Assembly: GCF_023218935.1 (NCBI RefSeq)
Contig: NZ_JAJIAL010000004.1
Reading direction: 5' to 3' (one strand)
Length of the DNA stretch: 64,000 nt
DNA from: Fructobacillus cardui
GTDB lineage: Bacteria; Bacillota; Bacilli; Lactobacillales; Lactobacillaceae
Positions within the stretch are counted from its first letter, which is position 1; each line of letters starts with the position of its first letter. The notes beneath the pieces are model-generated. The model searched no databases. It was given only the letters and a program-made list of their open reading frames with translations, and was not told the DNA's origin. The translations under genes and the position numbers were made by a program. Shown here in pieces: positions 59,846-64,000 of the stretch.

Positions 59846-59872
59846 AAAAACCACCGTCAAGTGGTGGTTTTT
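59846..59872. terminator. Bidirectional terminator at the rpmB stop
   Basis: AAAAACCACC and GGTGGTTTTT form a hairpin starting at the rpmB stop codon, with T-runs on both strands. Confidence 0.85.
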
Positions 59873-60071
59873 AAACACGTTCGATTGAGCCGTTCTTCAA
59901 TCCGGCCTTCAAAGTACGTGCCGTTAAGTAAACTTTCTTAGGTGCGGAACCGTTAATCTTAACAGTAACCTTTTGCAAGTTTGGCTTCCAGCTACGACGA
60001 CTTGAATTCAAGGCGTGTGAACGTTGATTACCAAAACGGGTGCGTGCACCAGTAATTGCATCTTTTGCCAT
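59871..60071 (-). CDS. rpmB: Ribosomal protein L28
   Basis: The 66-residue protein has ITGARTRFGNQRSHALNSSRRSWKPNLQKV, the L28 signature; no zinc-binding cysteines are present (C-minus form). The start at ATG 60071 follows AGGAGG; the longer frame upstream is not supported. Confidence 0.96.
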   Translation of the reverse strand: MAKDAITGARTRFGNQRSHALNSSRRSWKPNLQKVTVKINGSAPKKVYLTARTLKAGLKNGSIERV

Positions 60072-60461
60072 GTCTGACCCTCCTATCCGAGCCGAGGTAT
60101 TGTTCATGCTCTTCTTATCAACAATACAATATTTTACCAGAATAAAAGACCTTTAGCAAGAGCAGAAATCGATTTAACCATTGGTTCCACCTCAAATTCA
60201 AAGGCAATTCGCTCTATACGAGTCTTTTACCACTGTTTATCCAGAAAAAATTACTTATACTAAAGTTTTTCCTAATCCAGTATAACGAATTCGAGCAATA
60301 AAGGCAAAGCAAATCGTCTGCTTTGCCTTTTTACCTGATTTACGCTGGCAATCAACAAGACTAATTTTCAATCATCTTATTCAATCTCATTCATTAGTAG
60401 AGCAAGCACTAAAAAGGAGGTGTCAGCACAATCACTGCCGCCCCCCCAATTAAATTTGAAA
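60072..60461. other. 390-bp interval between rpmB and trxA
   Basis: It holds the rpmB promoter region (AT-rich, about 60100-60160) and a terminator hairpin GGCAAAGCA/TGCTTTGCC (60302-60329) with T-rich flanks that ends trxA transcripts from the right. A ribosome-binding-like AAAGGAGGTG (60413-60422) on the plus strand has no usable start behind it. I see no gene. Confidence 0.6.
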
Positions 60462-60779
60462 TTATGCGTACTTTTGCAAAATTTGAGCTAATTGCTCTTT
60501 GTTATGGAAGCCAGTAATTCGTTCTACGGCCTGACCATCCTTTGTCACGACCAAAGTTGGAATTGCACGGATGCCAAAGTTGGCAGCCGTTTCCTTGTTT
60601 TCATCAACATCAACCTTATAAAAGTTGATATTCTTAGTAGCATCTTCATCAGACAAAGCATCTAAAACAGGTGATTGCATCTTACAAGGTCCACACCAAG
60701 TTGCCCAAAAGTCCGTAATGGCAACGCCAGTAGCGGTTTCTTTTTCGAAATTTGCGTCAGTAATTGCTGTTACAGCCAT
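60462..60779 (-). CDS. trxA: Thioredoxin
   Basis: The 105-residue protein has the redox motif WATWCGPCKM (about residues 28-37), the cis-Pro in AIPTLVV and the expected thioredoxin length. It reduces protein disulfides. It starts directly at the end of thiN and is probably cotranscribed. Confidence 0.97.
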   Translation of the reverse strand: MAVTAITDANFEKETATGVAITDFWATWCGPCKMQSPVLDALSDEDATKNINFYKVDVDENKETAANFGIRAIPTLVVTKDGQAVERITGFHNKEQLAQILQKYA

Positions 60780-61454
60780 TTACTTACCTCCATCTTTGCT
60801 CTGAGTAACAATCATAATTCCACTGTCAAAAGACAAGTGGACCAATTCATTAATAAATTCATTTGATGACCACATTATAGCCTTACTTTCTGGCTGTGTC
60901 AAGGTATACTTCGCATCGATAATTTTCAAATTATCAACTAGACCCAATGGCATAAAACCGAGATATTTCATGCCATCAATGTGCTTCACCACCTTTTGTC
61001 CAGGCAACAAATAGGAAACAACATTCTGCTTATCAACCAGCGCGACTCGTTCTACTAAATCTGGCAAATCGATTTCTTGTGCCAATTCGGTAAAGCCAGC
61101 CATTGCTGGAAAAGTTAAATTAGCTAAAAGATGATCCAGGCGGCCACCCGTGGCCCCGTAGATCCTGATTTCATCTGCACCAAGACTAGCAGCGGCTTTA
61201 ATCGCTAACTGTGTATCAGTAAAGTCCTTTTCGGGTGGAAAGCGGTAAACATGGTTGGCTTCCAAATGACTGATAACCGCCTCAAACTCCTCTTTTGTCA
61301 AAGAGTCAAAGTCACCCACCACCGTTTGAAAGTCCATCCCGGCTTGCATCAGGTACCAGGCGCCACGGTCAGCACCCAACCACTGCCCCTCTTGCTCAAA
61401 AATATCGTCAGGCCAAAATTCAGTCGGACCTCCGGCTAAGATATTAATTCGCAT
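60780..61454 (-). CDS. thiN: Thiamine pyrophosphokinase
   Basis: The 224-residue protein has ADRGAWYLMQAGMDFQTVVGDFDSL (about 30-55), FPPEKDFTDTQLAIKAA (about 75-90) and GATGGRLDHLLANL (about 105). It converts thiamine and ATP to thiamine diphosphate, the cofactor of phosphoketolase. Its stop codon is immediately followed by trxA. Confidence 0.95.
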   Translation of the reverse strand: MRINILAGGPTEFWPDDIFEQEGQWLGADRGAWYLMQAGMDFQTVVGDFDSLTKEEFEAVISHLEANHVYRFPPEKDFTDTQLAIKAAASLGADEIRIYGATGGRLDHLLANLTFPAMAGFTELAQEIDLPDLVERVALVDKQNVVSYLLPGQKVVKHIDGMKYLGFMPLGLVDNLKIIDAKYTLTQPESKAIMWSSNEFINELVHLSFDSGIMIVTQSKDGGK

Positions 61455-61474
61455 CCATTCATCCTTTCTTTTCG

Positions 61475-61505
61475 AAAAAAGCCAAGCAAAAATTTGCTTA
61501 GCCCT
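61475..61505 (-). terminator. Terminator of rpe
   Basis: On the minus strand GCTAAGCAAA pairs with TTTGCTTGGC and TTTTTT follows. It separates rpe from thiN. Confidence 0.75.
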
Positions 61506-61535
61506 TTTGGATTATTATTTAATAGCGAGATTGTT

Positions 61536-62192
61536 TTACTTAGTTAAATCCAACAACTTGGCAACCTTAGCAGCTGGATCTTTCTTATCGTAAACATATG
61601 AACCAGCAACGAAGACGTTGGCACCGGCCGCAGCCGTCAACGCAATGGTCTTTTCATTGATACCACCGTCAACTTCGATATCGTAGTCCAAGCCATTGTC
61701 TTGCTTATAGGTAGACAATTCCTTAATCTTTTCGACCATTTCTGGCAAGAAGGCTTGACCACCAAAGCCAGGGTTAACCGTCATGACCAAGACCTGGTCC
61801 ACCATGCCTAACACAGGAATAATTGCTGATACCGGTGTTCCAGGATTAATAACCACTTCTGCCTTCACACCAGCAGCCTTAATCATTTGCAAAACACGGT
61901 GAATATGTGGCGTTGCTTCCACGTGAACACCAATCAAATCAGCACCAGCTTCAGCCAATTCTTCAACATGGTTTTCTGGGTGGACAGCCATCAAATGGAC
62001 ATCCAAGAACAAATCAGTTTGTGGCCGTAATTGCTTCACCCAAGCTGGACCATAAGCCATCGATGGGACAAATGACCCGTCCATCAAATCGACGTGCAAA
62101 TACTTTGCACCAGCCTTTTCCACCAAGGCGACATCTTCGCCTAACTTTGTGACATCTGCACTCAAAATTGATGGAGCAATAATTCCTGCCAT
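61536..62192 (-). CDS. rpe: Ribulose-phosphate 3-epimerase
   Basis: The 218-residue TIM barrel has APSILSADVTKLGEDV, HVDLMDGSFVPSMAYGP (catalytic Asp/His, about 33-50), DVHLMAVHPE, VMTVNPGFGGQAFLPEM (about 138) and EVDGGINEKTI. It interconverts ribulose-5-P and xylulose-5-P, feeding phosphoketolase. Confidence 0.97.
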   Translation of the reverse strand: MAGIIAPSILSADVTKLGEDVALVEKAGAKYLHVDLMDGSFVPSMAYGPAWVKQLRPQTDLFLDVHLMAVHPENHVEELAEAGADLIGVHVEATPHIHRVLQMIKAAGVKAEVVINPGTPVSAIIPVLGMVDQVLVMTVNPGFGGQAFLPEMVEKIKELSTYKQDNGLDYDIEVDGGINEKTIALTAAAGANVFVAGSYVYDKKDPAAKVAKLLDLTK

Positions 62193-62257
62193 GTTTTCCT
62201 CTTTTCCTCAGCGCTCAGCATTGAACGAATTCATTGTCGAACAGACAAGTGACCTTC

Positions 62258-63163
62258 TTACTGACGCCATTTTTGGCTCGTCTTTTGGTAGACTGGCCGT
62301 TTCCCTTTAATAATTTGATAAAACAGTTCGTAACTATTATACCGTGCCTGTGAAATACTGCCAAGGGCAACCCCTTCTTTCACCGCACAGCCAGGTTCAT
62401 TGATATGCGAACAGGTCCGAAAACGGCACTGACCGCTAACTGCTTTGATTTCAGGAAAGTAATTGCCTAATTCTTCAACCGGAAAGTCAAAAACTTCATA
62501 GGATGAAAAACCGGGTGTATCTGCGATCAAGGCCTCAAAAGCTGGTACTAAGATCAGCGAAACTTGTCGGGTCGTATGCTTCCCACGCGAAAGCGCCTTT
62601 GAAACAACACCCGTCTCCAACTGCAATTCCGGTGCCAAAGCATTGAGCAACGTTGACTTGCCGGCTCCGGTTTGACCCATTGCGACCACAACATGATTTT
62701 TCAAAATTGGCTGAAAGGCGGTGGCGGCATCTCCGTCCGAAACGATGACATCGTAGCCAATCGCACGATATTCGGCTAAGGTTGCCTCAAAATTCTGCCT
62801 GGCAGTTGGTTCAAGCAAGTCCATCTTTGAAAAATAGAGGACAGGCTTCACACCAGCGGCCTCCAGTGCCACCAACTGCCGGTCCAACAAATTTTGAGAG
62901 AAGGCGGGCTCGACTACCGATGTCACCACAATTGCTAAATCAACATTGGCAATAGGCGGGCGCACCAAATCATTTTTCCGATCATGCAACGCCCAAATAA
63001 AACCCTCGCCATTTTCCGATTCAAAATCAGCAAAATCGCCGACTAAGGGGCGGTGGTTTTTTTGCCGAAATTGTCCTCGCGCTCGCGTGCGCTCGACAAC
63101 CCCGTCATCCATCATAATGTCATAGTAACCGGCCAATGACCGAATAATCCGTCCTGTTTTCAT
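62258..63163 (-). CDS. rsgA: Ribosome small-subunit GTPase RsgA
   Basis: The 301-residue protein has an N-terminal OB fold and a circularly permuted GTPase domain: G4 YFSKMDLL, G1 MGQTGAGKSTLLNAL, G2 region KALSRGKHTTRQV and G3 DTPGFSS. It ends with a zinc motif (CRFRTCSHINEPGCAVKEG). It aids 30S maturation. The ATG at 63163 is six bases from an extended -10 box and has no binding site, so the transcript appears leaderless. Confidence 0.96.
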   Translation of the reverse strand: MKTGRIIRSLAGYYDIMMDDGVVERTRARGQFRQKNHRPLVGDFADFESENGEGFIWALHDRKNDLVRPPIANVDLAIVVTSVVEPAFSQNLLDRQLVALEAAGVKPVLYFSKMDLLEPTARQNFEATLAEYRAIGYDVIVSDGDAATAFQPILKNHVVVAMGQTGAGKSTLLNALAPELQLETGVVSKALSRGKHTTRQVSLILVPAFEALIADTPGFSSYEVFDFPVEELGNYFPEIKAVSGQCRFRTCSHINEPGCAVKEGVALGSISQARYNSYELFYQIIKGKRPVYQKTSQKWRQ

Positions 63164-63178
63164 ACGCTTAGTATAGCA
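63164..63178 (-). promoter_or_regulatory. Extended -10 promoter of rsgA, leaderless
   Basis: On the minus strand TGCTATACT is followed by AAGCGT and the ATG. The geometry is identical to the promoter at 11329-11342. Confidence 0.55.
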
Positions 63179-63265
63179 TATTTTTAAAAATTCCAGTGCA
63201 CACCGTAAGCCGAATCTTAACAAAAAAGAAAAAAATCTAATCCTTGATGAGTCTGATCTTTAAAC

Positions 63266-63294
63266 AAAAAAAGCCACTAAAAAGTAGCTTTTTT
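63266..63294 (-). terminator. Terminator of the PrkC kinase gene
   Basis: AAAAAAGC...CACT-AAAA-AGT.GCTTTTTT forms a hairpin with T-runs on both sides, just downstream of the prkC stop. Confidence 0.75.
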
Positions 63295-63321
63295 GTCATC
63301 ACTATTAATCAAAAATCCAAA

Positions 63322-64000
63322 TTAATGGTTATTCGACGATGATGAGGCGGAACTCGATGATGAAGATAAAGACGAGCTCGATGCATTATTATTTGAATTA
63401 TTACTATTGTTGTTACTATTCGAACTGCTCTCCTGGCCAGAAGAAATTGTCAAGGTCACCGTCTTATCTGAAGTAATTTGCGACCCAGATGGTGTATCTT
63501 GAGCAATCACTTGACCACTTGGCTGGCTAGAATTCGTAAAGTTAAAACTTAGTTGAATTCGATTGGCGTTTGCCCAACTAATCGCATCACTTTGGTTCTT
63601 ACCAACCAAGTTTGGCACTTGTACCTTACTTGGACCAGTTGAAACCGTTAAGGTAATTGTCGTTGAACTAGGATCAACAGAGGTAAAGGCTTCAACCGAT
63701 TGCGAGATGACTTCCCCACTAGGAAGATCAGAACTAGCTTGGCTTTTTCGCTTAACGGTGAAGCCCTGACCACTTAACTGTGCAGCTGCCTCGCCATAGC
63801 TCCAACCGCTATAATCCGCTAGGCTGACCTTATTCCCACCAGAGGAAACCACCAAAGAAACGGAAGTTCCCTTCTTTAGGTAGGCACCTGATCCAGGTTT
63901 CGTCTTAATCACTTGACCATTAGCCACCGCCTTAGACGACGCATAAGTTGGACTGGAAACCGTCAATCCAGCATTAGAAAGCTTACTTTCAGCTTGGTTT
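63322..64000 (-). CDS. prkC: PrkC/Stk-type Ser/Thr kinase, C-terminal PASTA part (5' end outside window)
   Basis: The frame is open to the window edge, with at least 225 residues visible. They contain PASTA repeats, with NQAESKLSNAGLTVSS at the edge, SLADYSGWSYGEAAAQLSGQGF, and VPNLVGKNQSDAISWANANRI. A low-complexity Ser/Asn tail ends the protein. The kinase domain and membrane helix must lie beyond 64000. PASTA domains sense muropeptides or lipid II. The position before rsgA and rpe matches the usual prkC-rsgA-rpe order. Confidence 0.92.
   Translation of the reverse strand, partial: NQAESKLSNAGLTVSSPTYASSKAVANGQVIKTKPGSGAYLKKGTSVSLVVSSGGNKVSLADYSGWSYGEAAAQLSGQGFTVKRKSQASSDLPSGEVISQSVEAFTSVDPSSTTITLTVSTGPSKVQVPNLVGKNQSDAISWANANRIQLSFNFTNSSQPSGQVIAQDTPSGSQITSDKTVTLTISSGQESSSNSNNNSNNSNNNASSSSLSSSSSSASSSSNNH

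Noticed and set aside
60413..60490. Strong ribosome-binding-like AAAGGAGGTG on the plus strand
   Set aside because: The only nearby start is a GTG fused to the motif, the frame is 23 codons of Pro/Leu-rich sequence, and it runs into trxA antisense.

Overview
The window looks like the chromosome of a lactic acid bacterium of the Leuconostocaceae (Leuconostoc/Fructobacillus/Weissella group; Fructobacillus-like is my best guess, not proven). The reasons are moderate G+C, Gram-positive ribosome binding sites, T-box-controlled thrS and ileS, a Firmicute division/cell-wall cluster, an accessory-Sec glycosylation module and a fructosamine kinase. Almost all host genes lie on the minus strand.

Positions 1-7341 are the lysogeny end of a decayed prophage. 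Small early genes and a BRO-N antirepressor lie left of a Cro/CI switch, whose intergenic region carries phased direct-repeat operators. Between Cro and the antirepressor sits a plus-strand group I intron core joined to a fragment of a structural-type phage gene, with an inverted copy of part of the intron at its far end. Right of the LexA-like CI come four cargo genes (a Ser-rich membrane protein, DUF4236+TM2, a SHOCT membrane protein and a DUF6414-like protein), a 15-bp tandem repeat and a tyrosine integrase broken at a run of seven A.

Positions 7.4-23.1 kb hold an ECF transporter S subunit, fructosamine kinase, nicotinamide phosphoribosyltransferase with an overlapping HTH-like partner, DedA, an amino acid permease, thrS with its T-box, flavodoxin, yebC, a serC-serA-pgpA operon behind an unclassified attenuator leader, tRNA-Leu(CAG), a TauE-type permease and an NAD(P)-binding protein.

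Positions 23.2-30.4 kb hold an accessory-Sec glycosylation operon (gtfA, short gtfB, asp1, asp2, long asp3) without secA2, secY2 or an adhesin gene in the window.

Positions 30.5-43.1 kb are housekeeping: pta, ung, a methyltransferase-like gene, cls, apt, recJ, rnz, rpsP, rimM, trmD and ileS. Positions 43.3-56.8 kb are the division and cell-wall cluster, transcribed from mraZ to divIVA, in which ylmH is a pseudogene. Positions 56.8-64 kb hold DUF3397 and DUF4044 proteins, a fakA-like kinase, asp23, rpmB, trxA, thiN, rpe, rsgA and the PASTA-repeat end of a PrkC kinase cut by the window edge.

The least explained items are the prophage cargo block, the intron relic and its inverted repeat, the phased operators, the serC leader, the orphan accessory-Sec module, the broken ylmH, two apparent leaderless promoters and a strongly over-represented octamer AAAATCAG.
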